The translations under genes were made by a program, and so were the position numbers. A stretch of 64,000 bases of DNA from Chryseolinea lacunae. Its GTDB lineage: Bacteria > Bacteroidota > Bacteroidia > Cytophagales > Cyclobacteriaceae. The stretch covers positions 81,492 to 145,491 of the forward strand of contig NZ_JAERRB010000018.1 in the NCBI RefSeq assembly GCF_016735595.1, given 5' to 3'. Position 1 is the stretch's first letter. Every line of letters starts with the position of its first letter. The notes beneath the pieces are model-generated. The model saw nothing but the letters and a program-made list of their open reading frames with translations. It was not told where the DNA came from and did not search any database. Positions 1 to 9,800 of this stretch are shown one piece after another.

Positions 1-36
1 GTCGAAAGCAAACCCGATAAAGGCGTTGAAGCATGA
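1..36 (+). CDS. possible 3' end of an upstream gene
   Basis: Frame 1 is open from the window edge to a TGA at 34-36 and reads as an 11-residue charged tail. It could be the C-terminus of a gene lying mostly outside the window. So short an open frame can also occur by chance. The next 160 bases show no gene. Confidence 0.2.
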   Translation, partial: VESKPDKGVEA

Positions 37-198
37 ATGAGAGAGGGACAATCCCTTCCTGCGCTGTTGGGGACTAAAAATTATTTTGTATTTTAGTTTC
101 ATCGATGTCCGGTAGCTGTGGGGCAGAAAACGGATCAGGTTGCACCTGACCAAATTGTATGTAACTGGATAAAACGGATTGACCCTAATCCCCCACAT

Positions 199-1932
199 AT
201 GAAAACCATAAAGATCCATTTTCTCCTGGCCGCCACATTTCTGTGGGCAATCGGCTGTAAACAAAATCAGCCGTCGTTTGAAGCGCCGGTTTTAAAGAAC
301 ATTGGCCACTATAGTGTTCCCGTCACAACGGAGTCGAAGCACGCGCAGATGTTCTTCAACCAGGGCGTCATCATGGCCAATAATTTTAACCATGCGGAAG
401 CGGAGCGGTCGTTCAGAGAAGCGATCCGGCAAGACACCACGTTTGCCATGGGCTATTGGGGAATCGCCTACGTGCTGGGACCCAATTTTAATTCTGTCGA
501 CAACATGGGCACCGTGAACGAAATACGGAAAGCGGTAACAAAAGCCGTAAGCTTAAGTGACGGTGCTTCTCCCTGGGAGCAAGCCGTGATCAAAGCCATT
601 CAGATCAAATTTCCGATGGACACCGCGGCAACAGACGCCGAAGGTTTTGCGGATGCAATGAAGCAGGCCTTCACCCAGTTTCCAGACAATTCGTTTGTGG
701 CAACCCTCTATGCCGAATCGGTCATGAATTTGCATCCCTGGGATTTTTATGCTGGCAGAGGCGGAGCGCCCAGAGCGTGGACACCCGAACTGGTGTCGCT
801 TCTTGAAAAAGTTATCTCGATCGATTCGCTAAATCCCCTGGCCAATCATCTTTATCTCCATGCCACCGAAGCCAGTTCGGATTTGTCGAAAGCGTTGATC
901 AGCGCGCAACGATTAAAAACCCTGGTGCCGTCGGCCGGCCACCTGGTGCATATGCCTTCGCACATTTATATCAACACGGGCGACTATCATGAAGGGTCTG
1001 TTGCCAACGAGGCTGCGGTGCTTGCCGACAGCATCTACATAGCCGAATGCCAGTCGCAAGGATATTATCCGCAGATGTATTATCCGCACAACTATCACTT
1101 CCTTGCCGCCACCGCAGCGTTTGAAGGTCGCGGCGCACGTTCGATTGAAGCTGCTTACAAGACCGCGAGCCTCATCGACAAAAAATATTATCATGAGCCG
1201 GGCTATGAGATGGTGCAACACTATCTGACTATCCCCAACCACATCCTCATCAAGTTTGGCCAATGGGAAAAGATCTTGACGCTGCCCCAACCGACAGATG
1301 ATTTGATTTATCCTACGGCCATCTGGCACTACACAAAAGGCATGGCCTATGCCAATCTGAACAAAGCTGCCGAGGCCCGCGAAGAACTGAAGAAGCTGAA
1401 CGAACTCAGCGCGTCGCCAGCTATAGCGGAGCAACTGAATTGGGGAATTAACAAGGTGACCGACGTCTGCAAGATATCTTCAAAAGTGTTGGAAGCTGAA
1501 CTCTACATAAAAGAAGGAAAACACAAAGAGGCCATTCAACTGCTGAGCGACGCAATACACATCGAAGACAGCCTGAACTACAACGAACCTCCCGACTGGT
1601 TTTTTTCCGTAAGGCACATCCTGGGAAACGTGTTGCTTAAAACCAAGGACTACGAACAAGCCGAAAAAATATATCGCGAAGATTTGGCCCACTGGCCCAA
1701 AAATGGATTTGCCCTAAACGGCCTTGCCGAAAGTCTTGTCGCACAAGGAAAGACATCGGAAGCGGAAGCGATAAAACAACAATTCACGGAAGCCTGGAAG
1801 TATGCCGATATAACTTTGCAAGCTTCGGTGATTGACCCGGAGAAGCGAAAAGATTTGGTACTGAGGATCGATGAAAAATCGCCGGACGCATTGGTCTATT
1901 TGGCCAGCATGATTTGTATGACGAAACCATGA
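199..1932 (+). CDS. TPR-repeat lipoprotein
   Basis: This 577-residue protein begins with a lipoprotein signal: Lys-rich start, hydrophobic stretch and a lipobox ending AIGC at about residue 20. It is therefore probably anchored in the periplasmic or outer membrane. The rest is alpha-helical with TPR-like repeats. The clearest are near residues 50-90 (NFNHAEAERSFREAI) and in the last third (KDYEQAEKIYREDLA, QGKTSEAEAIKQQF). The frame stays open upstream to 118, but the ATG at 199 is chosen because the signal peptide starts exactly there. TPR proteins of this kind are common in Bacteroidota and act as protein-protein scaffolds; the partner cannot be told. A strong hairpin terminator follows the stop. 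Confidence 0.85.
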   Translation: MKTIKIHFLLAATFLWAIGCKQNQPSFEAPVLKNIGHYSVPVTTESKHAQMFFNQGVIMANNFNHAEAERSFREAIRQDTTFAMGYWGIAYVLGPNFNSVDNMGTVNEIRKAVTKAVSLSDGASPWEQAVIKAIQIKFPMDTAATDAEGFADAMKQAFTQFPDNSFVATLYAESVMNLHPWDFYAGRGGAPRAWTPELVSLLEKVISIDSLNPLANHLYLHATEASSDLSKALISAQRLKTLVPSAGHLVHMPSHIYINTGDYHEGSVANEAAVLADSIYIAECQSQGYYPQMYYPHNYHFLAATAAFEGRGARSIEAAYKTASLIDKKYYHEPGYEMVQHYLTIPNHILIKFGQWEKILTLPQPTDDLIYPTAIWHYTKGMAYANLNKAAEAREELKKLNELSASPAIAEQLNWGINKVTDVCKISSKVLEAELYIKEGKHKEAIQLLSDAIHIEDSLNYNEPPDWFFSVRHILGNVLLKTKDYEQAEKIYREDLAHWPKNGFALNGLAESLVAQGKTSEAEAIKQQFTEAWKYADITLQASVIDPEKRKDLVLRIDEKSPDALVYLASMICMTKP

Positions 1933-1955
1933 GTTGAATAGGAAATCGGAAATTG

Positions 1956-1994
1956 AAAAGGACAAACGGGTCACAACGCGTTTGTCCTTTTTTT
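1956..1994 (+). terminator. intrinsic terminator, probably bidirectional
   Basis: AAAAGGACAAACG (1956-1968) pairs with CGTTTGTCCTTTT (1979-1991), followed by a run of T. It lies between the convergent genes ending at 1932 and 2098, so it may serve both. Confidence 0.75.
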
Positions 1995-2097
1995 TGCGTT
2001 GACTGTGCAATACTTGAATAACGCGAAAGGTGCTGGTGTTATTGAAATTGGGCCTGATAGGTTGAGCTTGTTTCGATCGTCGCGTTTAAATTCACAA

Positions 2098-2568
2098 CTA
2101 GTGATCATAGCTAATCACCCGGCACATTTTCCAACTGCCTTTTACATTTTTCCAGATATGAACAAATTTGAAAGTTCCGTCCAGCTTTTCTTGCTTACCC
2201 TTTTCGGTATAGTAAAACCTGTGACGTCCAATTTCGATGGCTCCAAAATCTTTGATCGGAAAAACTTCAAGGCTGCCTTCAACCAGTTCTCGTCTGACTT
2301 TGGTTTCCCCATCGCATCTCCGCGTAATAGAATTCAGGTTCTGGGTGTAGTTTGTTAGCCCTCCGGCGTCGTGATAAAACTCCAGGTCTTCTGTGAAAAG
2401 TGATTTTGACGTTTCAACATCACACATATTGAACGCGTGAAAGAAAGTACTATCCATGGAAGCAATGGTCTTGGTTAAATCCTGTAGCTCCGCGGTGCTT
2501 TGAGCACTGAGCGTTAAGGAGAGCAACGTGGACGTGGCTGTTGCCAGAAGGAAGATCTTTGGTGTCAT
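2098..2568 (-). CDS. secreted NTF2-like (DUF4440/SnoaL-type) protein
   Basis: The 156-residue product has an N-terminal signal peptide (hydrophobic core, ending LSLTLSAQS) and then a small NTF2-like fold of the DUF4440 type. Typical signs are the opening helix with IASMDSTFFHAFNMCD, the LFTEDLEFYHDAGG segment and the closing beta-strand pattern FKFVHIWKNVKGSWKMCRVISYDH. Family members include small ketosteroid-isomerase-like enzymes and binding proteins, so no substrate can be assigned. The open frame extends upstream to 2700, but the ATG at 2568 precedes the signal peptide directly. Export to the periplasm is an inference from that peptide. Confidence 0.75.
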   Translation of the reverse strand: MTPKIFLLATATSTLLSLTLSAQSTAELQDLTKTIASMDSTFFHAFNMCDVETSKSLFTEDLEFYHDAGGLTNYTQNLNSITRRCDGETKVRRELVEGSLEVFPIKDFGAIEIGRHRFYYTEKGKQEKLDGTFKFVHIWKNVKGSWKMCRVISYDH

Positions 2569-2718
2569 GTAAGGTGTTTTGATTTTCTTCCTCTGCAATT
2601 GGTATGCCCCAATTCCATGCAGCGCAATGGCATTTATTTGATGTTTTCTTTTGAAAACGTGTTCAAATCTGAACAAGGAGTTCGTCCGCTTTTGCAACAA
2701 AGAAATGACAGCCCGTCA

Positions 2719-3213
2719 TCACATATTCTCTATCCACCAAAGGTACGCATCATAATCAGTTACCGGTATTTCTTCTGTTACTCCCAACGCGCGGCACAGC
2801 GTCACAACCTGGCCCCGGTGGTATGAACTGTGGTTGACTACGTGCAGGATATATTCGTATCGGCTCTGCGTGCTGTCGGAAACCTGGATACGTTCAATCA
2901 ATTGTTGCTCGGTTAAGGTTGTGAGGCTACTGGCCAACGCTTGCGAGCTTGCTACGAGATCGGCTATTACTTCGTCGACAGCGTTTTCTTTTACCGGCAG
3001 ATGGAAGTCTTTGATCTGGCCGTGGAAGATGATGGCATGCCAATAGACTTGTGCGGAGAGAATATGCTGAAGTGTCCGGTCTATGGTTCCGAAGCTCGAA
3101 CCTGTTTTTTCATAGAGGATGCTTCGGTCAAGGGTCATCAGCCAGGACGTGATGCGTTCGTTTGCCCAAAGGTTGTAGGCGAAGAGACGGGTGGTGAGCT
3201 GTTGGAGGTGCAT
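2719..3213 (-). CDS. DinB-family protein
   Basis: The 164-residue protein matches the DinB/YfiT four-helix-bundle family, which is usually 150-170 residues. The N-terminus (LFAYNLWANERITSWL) is the typical first helix. Histidines at the expected metal-binding places occur in LQHILSAQVYWH and in NHSSYHRGQV near the C-terminus. Family members bind a divalent metal and some act as thiol-dependent transferases, but the substrate here is unknown. There is no signal peptide, so it is cytoplasmic. It stands alone, with more than 100 bases to the next gene on each side. The name refers to fold similarity, not to DNA polymerase IV. Confidence 0.85.
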   Translation of the reverse strand: MHLQQLTTRLFAYNLWANERITSWLMTLDRSILYEKTGSSFGTIDRTLQHILSAQVYWHAIIFHGQIKDFHLPVKENAVDEVIADLVASSQALASSLTTLTEQQLIERIQVSDSTQSRYEYILHVVNHSSYHRGQVVTLCRALGVTEEIPVTDYDAYLWWIENM

Positions 3214-3301
3214 TGCGCCGTTAGTTTAATACTTACAAAGTACGATGGAAATCTGATTTGTAAATGATTTCATCAAACGGCATGCGGCTACCCAGGGGAA
3301 G

Positions 3302-3889
3302 TTATCTTCTGCGCATCGGCGAAACGGCTCTGTTTATATATTTAAAATAGTCAACAAACCTCCCCCGGCTGTCGTCCCAGGCAAAAACGGAATTCCCTTC
3401 GAAACGGCAAAACGCATTGGCGCTGTCGTCGTAAAAAACACTGTTCGCATACTTTCGAAAAATGGACTTGATTTTTTTTGGCTTCATGCCCACCGAAGGC
3501 ACTTCAATGAGCCGCTCCTGTTTGTCGTAAGCATGTGTGATGAACATCACGTCTTTAAGTTTCTTGTTCCGGTATATTATTGCAACAAACGTGGAATAGT
3601 CACTTTGAAAATCGCTAATAGAAATGGTTGAACGAGGTGGTGACACCGGCCTCAGAACAGGTACAACCCTGATGCTTCCGTGAAGTTGGAAATCGCGGCG
3701 ATGTGAAAAATATAGCCTGCCATTTTCGGTTGAGAATTCCTCCCAATACCCTTTGCGTATGATTTCGGTTTCAAACTTGGCCTTCGCCAGTTGCAGGTCG
3801 TAGTCGCTAACCTGACCCTGCGATTTGCAATGCAGGGGTAGGACCAAAAAACATATCGGGAGGAAACGTAAAACATTTGCTGTAATCAT
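3302..3889 (-). CDS. hypothetical secreted protein
   Basis: I do not recognise this 195-residue protein. It starts with a short hydrophobic signal-like segment (ANVLRFLPICFLVLPLHC) whose Cys could serve as a lipobox. The mature part is mixed alpha/beta with several aromatic and basic residues and no repeat or catalytic motif I can identify. The frame continues four codons upstream to a TTG at 3901, but the ATG at 3889 fits the signal peptide better. Neighbouring genes on this strand are also exported proteins but are not tightly spaced, so an operon is not indicated. Confidence 0.6.
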   Translation of the reverse strand: MITANVLRFLPICFLVLPLHCKSQGQVSDYDLQLAKAKFETEIIRKGYWEEFSTENGRLYFSHRRDFQLHGSIRVVPVLRPVSPPRSTISISDFQSDYSTFVAIIYRNKKLKDVMFITHAYDKQERLIEVPSVGMKPKKIKSIFRKYANSVFYDDSANAFCRFEGNSVFAWDDSRGRFVDYFKYINRAVSPMRRR

Positions 3890-4011
3890 AGTGAAAATCA
3901 ATTTGCTTTAACGATGCAACAATGCCGGTAATTCCATAGCGTCATATGTTTTTTTTTATAGCTCCCCGCAACAAATTTTAGCATAGAGAAAGGAAATGTC
4001 CAAAAACATAA

Positions 4012-4037
4012 AAGGACTTCTCTTTCGAAAAGTCCTT
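4012..4037 (-). terminator. possible intrinsic terminator
   Basis: AAGGACTT (4012-4019) and AAGTCCTT (4030-4037) form a hairpin about 75 bases after the stop of the Kelch-type gene. On the minus strand the stem is followed by TTTATGTTTTTGG, a broken U tract, so strength is uncertain. Confidence 0.5.
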
Positions 4038-4111
4038 GAACTATACACAACGAAGATTCCTTGGGCTTTGACGATCTCCACGCCGGGGCAATGGAGTGAC
4101 ACAAAGTGATT

Positions 4112-5392
4112 TTATTTAGCCTTGAATTCGTAAATTTTAGTGGAATACTTATAGCTCGGCTTGCCCGAGTCGGCACTGATGCCGGCAAAGCCGCGACCAT
4201 TCACACCAAAGGAAATGATGCCGTAAAAATTTTCGGGAAACGTATGGCTCACTTGTCTCCACGCCTTTGCTTTCAGGTTATAGATATAAAGATTGGACGT
4301 TGGGTCGACAACGCTGGCACCGTCCGGGCCGATTGATGCATCTCCGTTTTCGATAAAATAGGCAAGGCCGTTGATGGTGAACAGATGGCGCATGCTGATG
4401 AGGCTTGAGTTGCCCACAGGCGTGATCGTGTTGATCTTGGTTAACTTATTTTCAGTGGCATCGTAGGCCCACAATTCAACCGTTGAGGAGTTGAGTGCAT
4501 TTATTCCCAGGTATGCCATGCCGTCATATTCAAAGGCGAAGTCCGCAAACGTGTTTGTTGCGCTAAAATCCGTTGACTGAACGATGTCCCAATTCTTGGT
4601 GGTTATGTTGTATTTCCGTATGTCGATTTTTTTGGTGGAGTTTTCAGTCACGGCCGTATACAAATCGTTGCCCAAGGTGAATCCTTTCACGTTGAGGGCC
4701 CACGCGGTTGAATACGATTTGGTTTCGCTAAAAACTTTTCCATCCAGGGCAAAGGTTGTCGCGGGACCAGAAACCAGATTGGAGAACAGAAATAAAGTAT
4801 TGTTCCACCCAACCGTCGCGGCCTTGTCTATGAACTTGTCGTCTGCATGAACCAGCGTCCACGAATTTGCCGTGGGATCGAACTCATACAAATCGTTGTA
4901 CTTCGTTTTTGGATACGTGCCTTCTGAATAGCCTAAGAAACGTTCGCCGCCAAACACATACCCTTTCCCATTCAGAACAGCGGCTTGCGTGAATGCACGT
5001 TCACCACCGGGAAATGCCTGGGCCGTGATCCAGGACCCGCTGCCCGGAAAAATCGCGATTTTTTTGTGCAGATCTACGGTGCTCGTTTTTGTTTTGATTT
5101 TAATCGCGACCGAATCGGATGTAATGGTTTCGGGAATAACAAAGGAGATCTTTGTTTCCAGCGTTTCTGTGAGGGCTATCTCTGTGTCGTTGAACAGAAC
5201 AGACACCAGGTCGGCTTTGCAAAATTTTGTGCCGGCAATGGTGTAGGTGTCTCCGGTGTAAGCATACGATTCGGAAATTCCAATTCCGCTCGCCAGCACA
5301 CTCTCACAGACCAGTGGCGCAGGTGCCGAATCTTCGTCGGAGCACGCCAGGGCCAGCATCGCAAACAAGAAAACGGAAATTTTTTTGAACAT
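4112..5392 (-). CDS. Kelch-repeat lipoprotein with an IPT/TIG-like domain
   Basis: The 426-residue protein has a lipoprotein signal ending ALAC at about residue 17. An Ig-like IPT/TIG domain follows (about residues 35-115), with the family's pattern of a binding loop, an inserted 'DTYTIAG' strand and a closing 'VAIKIKTKTS' strand. The remaining 300 residues contain Kelch-type units, each with a glycine pair and aromatic spacing, for example AVLNGKGYVFGG, NDLYEFDPTANSW and NLYIYNLKAKAWRQV. This is a surface or periplasmic beta-propeller of unknown ligand. Its upstream region carries copy 1 of a bipartite element shared with the gene starting at 10090. Confidence 0.8.
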   Translation of the reverse strand: MFKKISVFLFAMLALACSDEDSAPAPLVCESVLASGIGISESYAYTGDTYTIAGTKFCKADLVSVLFNDTEIALTETLETKISFVIPETITSDSVAIKIKTKTSTVDLHKKIAIFPGSGSWITAQAFPGGERAFTQAAVLNGKGYVFGGERFLGYSEGTYPKTKYNDLYEFDPTANSWTLVHADDKFIDKAATVGWNNTLFLFSNLVSGPATTFALDGKVFSETKSYSTAWALNVKGFTLGNDLYTAVTENSTKKIDIRKYNITTKNWDIVQSTDFSATNTFADFAFEYDGMAYLGINALNSSTVELWAYDATENKLTKINTITPVGNSSLISMRHLFTINGLAYFIENGDASIGPDGASVVDPTSNLYIYNLKAKAWRQVSHTFPENFYGIISFGVNGRGFAGISADSGKPSYKYSTKIYEFKAK

Positions 5393-5455
5393 AACTTAAA
5401 AAATAGAGGCGTCGAAAAAATGAATTAGAGAGAGTGCCTTTTTGTGATTTCACGA

Positions 5456-5500
5456 GCAAAGAAACGGGGTGTGGGTCACATAAAATTGTACGTTTCGGAA
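5456..5500 (-). promoter_or_regulatory. bipartite upstream element, copy 1
   Basis: Read on the minus strand this is TTCCGAAACGTACAATTTT, then 16 non-conserved bases, then GTTTCTTTGC. The identical parts with the same 16-base spacing recur at 10263-10307. The element ends about 64 bases before the ATG at 5392. The 3' part contains TTTCTTTG, one base from the Bacteroidota -7 box TAnnTTTG, so a promoter with an adjoining operator is plausible. This is an inference from conservation. Confidence 0.5.
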
Positions 5501-5522
5501 GCATGTAAGAAAAGAGCCTAGA

Positions 5523-6707
5523 TTACATCCGAAATCGTTTGAAGCATTTCTGGTGATTGTTTGTTATGGGGGACACGTTGGTTGTGTCATTTAAGTTTAC
5601 GCAATCCCTCGGTCGCTTCTTTGTCGTCGGGCCACCATGCAAGAATCTGGCGATAGGTTTTCCCGGCCATTTTCTTTTTCCGGCCAATATGTACGCGTTG
5701 GCCAGCTTCAGGTAGGGAGCCGTTGCGCGAAATTGCTCGGCACTCACCTTGTAGAGCTCAATGGCCCACTTGGGTTTTTTCTGTTCTATGAAATAGTCGC
5801 CCGCACTGTTTAGTTTCTCCATCGAAAAATCATAACGATAGTGAAGGGAGTCAACGGCCATCCGTTCGCGGAGATCTTTCACGCCGGCTTTTAATCCTTT
5901 CCTGGAAATGACAGAGGTGGTAATGATGTCAATGGGAATCAAAGGAACGTTGAGCGGTTTTTTGTGTCTCAACACATCCTGAAGATAGCGGTTCGATATT
6001 CCATAGAGCGCGGGCTCACCACGCTTTCTGTCGAATGAGGAACCGCCCAGGATGCCAATCAAATAACCATCTTTATCAATCAACGGTGAACCACTAAACC
6101 CGCCAAGGTTTAAATTTTCGGGTCTCGTGAAGATGATTCTGTTTCCCTCGGTTTCAATAACCCTGGCTTCGTGGGTAACGCATGATTTTTCAGAGTAGGG
6201 ACATCCCGTAAAATAGATCGTTTCGCCGACTTCAATCCTGGTGTATCGTGGCTTCAAAGGCTGGATGGCTGGAGACCGGAATCTGGTTTTGAACACCAGC
6301 CAATCACGTTGCGTAATGGTCGATTCGTTCCCGTTCAGCACTTCCGTGGTGTCGGTGTTGATTAAATAGTCGATCACCACCGAGTCCTTTAAAACTCCCT
6401 TGGGATGCATGATCCAGCGCTGCAGGTGGCGAAGGTCAACGGTGTTCATGGCTTTTGTTTTGGCCACCCACAACGAGTGTTTAACCGTTGCTGCCAGCGT
6501 ATCTGTTCCGGTATCGATGAGGAAACCCGTGGTCACATATTCAAAAGACGAATGAACATAACGTTCCCCGTTGCGATACCAAACTTCGTTGATCATGGCG
6601 ATCGGCGGCCATTTTTCTTTAGGGCGCTTAACCCAAGCATTCTCCTGGGCGAAAACAAATCCATTGGTAAACAGAAGACCAACAAGAATGACTATGATTT
6701 TGAACAT
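5523..6707 (-). CDS. secreted trypsin-like serine protease, C-terminal frameshift
   Basis: A signal peptide (about residues 1-20, ending VFAQ) precedes a chymotrypsin-fold domain. Candidate catalytic residues are His77 (VKHSLW), Asp135 (TQRDWLVF) and Ser205 (GFSGSPL), in the right order and context for a trypsin_2/HtrA-like protease. The last about 100 residues begin a TPR-like helical region (AIELYKVSAEQF, YLKLANAYILAG). They then turn into an implausible basic sequence. The neighbouring frame continues the TPR naturally (KMAGKTYRQILAWWPDDKEA) to a stop at 5587-5589. One base missing from the T run at 5675-5679 (A run on the coding strand) explains this. It is either a real frameshift or a homopolymer sequencing error. 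Confidence 0.75.
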   Translation of the reverse strand: MFKIIVILVGLLFTNGFVFAQENAWVKRPKEKWPPIAMINEVWYRNGERYVHSSFEYVTTGFLIDTGTDTLAATVKHSLWVAKTKAMNTVDLRHLQRWIMHPKGVLKDSVVIDYLINTDTTEVLNGNESTITQRDWLVFKTRFRSPAIQPLKPRYTRIEVGETIYFTGCPYSEKSCVTHEARVIETEGNRIIFTRPENLNLGGFSGSPLIDKDGYLIGILGGSSFDRKRGEPALYGISNRYLQDVLRHKKPLNVPLIPIDIITTSVISRKGLKAGVKDLRERMAVDSLHYRYDFSMEKLNSAGDYFIEQKKPKWAIELYKVSAEQFRATAPYLKLANAYILAGKRKWPGKPIARFLHGGPTTKKRPRDCVNLNDTTNVSPITNNHQKCFKRFRM

Positions 6708-6859
6708 CGTGTTTTGATTTCAACAAACTTAAAAATCACAGCGGTGTCGCTTGTAAATGAATTGTAAAAGAATGTAAACGAAATGTAAATTCTCCTGGGA
6801 AAAATATTAGGCTGCCAGAAAATTCCGCGCATTGCCGCAAGCCGTGTCTCAGGCGTCGA

Positions 6860-9800
6860 CTACTGCGTGAGAACAATTTTTTTCGACAGAGTAGCCGTCA
6901 GTGTTTCAATGGTCAAGACATAAACGCCAGGCGAAATGTTGTCCATAGTCACCTGAACATAACCTTCAAAGGTTCTGACCTGTATGGGAACCGGTTTGCC
7001 TAACCCCGACATGACAGAATAGTGAGCATTCGTGTAACGCGACTTCACGAAAAAAGATCCGGAAGTTGGATTGGGATAGATCGTAACAGCACTTGCCACA
7101 TCTTCTTCATTGGCCAACGGAATTTCCTGGGCTGTAAAATCCTGATGACCGATACTGTTTCTGATTGCTGATAAGCTGATATGATCAGGTTCAAAAAAGT
7201 ATCCCTGCAATCCGGGCGTTAGTGTTCCTGTCCAATCCGGAGGGACGGTAAACACATACTGTCCCGCAGCGTTTGTCACCACCGACTGCGATCCATTGCT
7301 GATTGAAACTCCCGGCAAAGGTTCTCCTTCGTTGTTGGTTACAATCCCTGAGATTAAATAGTTGCCCACATACGCTCCGCTAAAGTCCAAGTGGGTTATG
7401 TCTGCATTCACCGATGTTACTTCTCGTTGGGCGGGAGCAAACACATAACCCGCCAGATCCGGCACAACACTGCCCGACCACCCTCCCGTGACTGACGTCT
7501 GATAGTTGCCGTCGCCATCGGTGGTGACCTCCTGCGGAAATCCTTTTAGCAGTACGGCGGCCAGGGCATCACCGTTCTGATCCGCTATTTTGCCCGACAG
7601 CAAGAACACGCCGGAAAAAGAGGCGCTGAAATCCTGAAGCTTTATGTCGCTTGTTTGATTCACCACGGTGCGCGCGGCGGGAGAAAAATTGTATCCGGTG
7701 AGCAGGGGCGTGAGGGTTCCAGACCATCCCGTATAGGTTTGAAAGGTGTAGTCTCCGTTTTCATCCGTAACGGTTGGGCTCAGCGCTCCCTGAATGGCAA
7801 CACCAGCAATGGGCTTCCCTGCTGCGTCTGTGATTTTTCCGGCCACGGTATAGCTACTCGATAGTGTGCCGGTAAAATCGAACTGTTGATCGGCCTGCAG
7901 GTTGTTGATGGTGATACTGGCCGGTGAAAAAATATACCCTCGGGCGCGTGGCGTAATGGTGCCCGACCATCCTTCTGGAAGCCCCGTGAAGTAACTTCCA
8001 AATTGCTCCGTGCGAAGTTCGAAAGGCAAACCGTCGAACGTCACATCGCCGATGCGACCGGACTTGCCACGCACATATCCCGACACCGAAAAAATCCGGG
8101 TCGATCTTTTTATCAATCGGATGCCCGCCAACTCTGCATAGCTGTCGTTCGCATCATAGCTGCGCGCCTTCACCCGTCCCGAAACATGCGAGGCCAGCCC
8201 GCGCACGGTGTGTCCCATGCGCAGCAAATACGTTGACCCAATGGGAAGCCCCGGACCGGTAGTGCGTTTGTAGAAGTCGCGATCATAAAAATCAAAACAC
8301 ACTTCGCCTACGTTGCCAGACATATCATAGATGCCGAGCTCGTTGGCCATTTTGGTGCCTACAGGTTGTGTTGATTGACCGGGAAAAATCTCCGGCACCT
8401 TGTCGGCCATCACATCCGTGAGTGTGTTGCTGCCACTAAAAGTATAGCCATGCGAAAACTTGCCTCCCATGGCGGCATACTCCCATTCGGCCTCGGTGGG
8501 AAGATCCATGCCAAGCCACTGCGCGAAATGTCGCGCCGCTTCAAAATAAACAAAACGCACCGGGTGATTTTCAAAACCAGGATCAACTGAAAATGATTGT
8601 CCGTTCCAGATAATTGGCGAGTCATAATATTTCTCGTAGCCCACCGCTCTGTCTGTGCGGGTCGCGTCATAAATCTGCCCTATGGGAATTGATTGGCCTG
8701 CCTCCGTGCTTTCGTCTTTGAGGAACGCATCGGTATAATAGAAACCTTTGCGCGGATGCGCCGAAAACGTCCAGCTGTCGCCCAGCGTAATCATGTGTTT
8801 GACAGCGTTGAGGAACGTAACAAACTGCGCATTGGTGACCAAGTATTTCCCAATCGCAAAGTTGGGCACGCTCACATTGTGTGCAGGCTGCTCCATCGTT
8901 GCATCCATATAGATGGGAGCGCCTGTGGCCACGTGATACCCAAAAAGCACTTTGTCTGTGTCGGACTGACCCATCGTAAACGTGCCACCCTCTACAGGCA
9001 CCAGTTCATACGAAAAAGGTGGAGGTGTTGTCCACGTTGTGAAAGAGAAAACATCGCTCGACGTTGAGGCGCCTTGTACATCCTTCGCGACAATTTTCCA
9101 GTAGTACGTTCCCGCATCGTCGAGCCGAACGGAATGACGTGTACGGTCCAGGTTGTGTGCAAGTAATGTTGAAGGTGCGGGTGTTTTGTCCAGGTAAAGA
9201 TCATACGTAACCACATCGTCGTCTTTGTCGGTCGATGCGCTCCAGGCCAGCAGCACGTTGTTTCCAATATTTTGTGCGGCTTGTGTTGGTGCCACCAGGG
9301 CTGGTGCGCCGGGCGCGTCGTTTACATAGTTCTCAACGGTGAACGACCAGGTTTCATTTGTGCCATCATGACTTACCAGTGTTCCGCTATACTTGTCAAC
9401 GGCCACCACTTTCCAATAGTAGGTCTGTTGATCGGAGAGGTTGTTGCTAAACGAATAGGATGTTGTGGTCAGGTTGTCGGCAAGCAACGGTTGGTAGCTT
9501 GTGTTCAATGCGTTTGTGCCGAAGAACAGTTGGTAGAACACGGCATCACCATCGGGGTCGACACTTTTCTTCCACGTCAGCGTGATGTTGCGCGACACGT
9601 CGCTGGCTTTGTTTGAGGGAGAGAGCAAGGTGGGCTCAGACGGAAGCGGATTTTCACGTGCCGACGTGAATGACGCTACCGGACCTTCAGCAACATGTCC
9701 GCTTCCATCTTTCACGGCAACTTTCCAGTAGTAGGTTGTTTCGGGATTGATCAACGGCACGAACGACAAAAACTCCATCATCACCAGGGGATCGTCGGCG

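Noticed and set aside
913..1434. 173-residue frame on the minus strand inside the TPR gene
   Set aside because: Shadow frame of the TPR lipoprotein; no recognisable domain, no start context.
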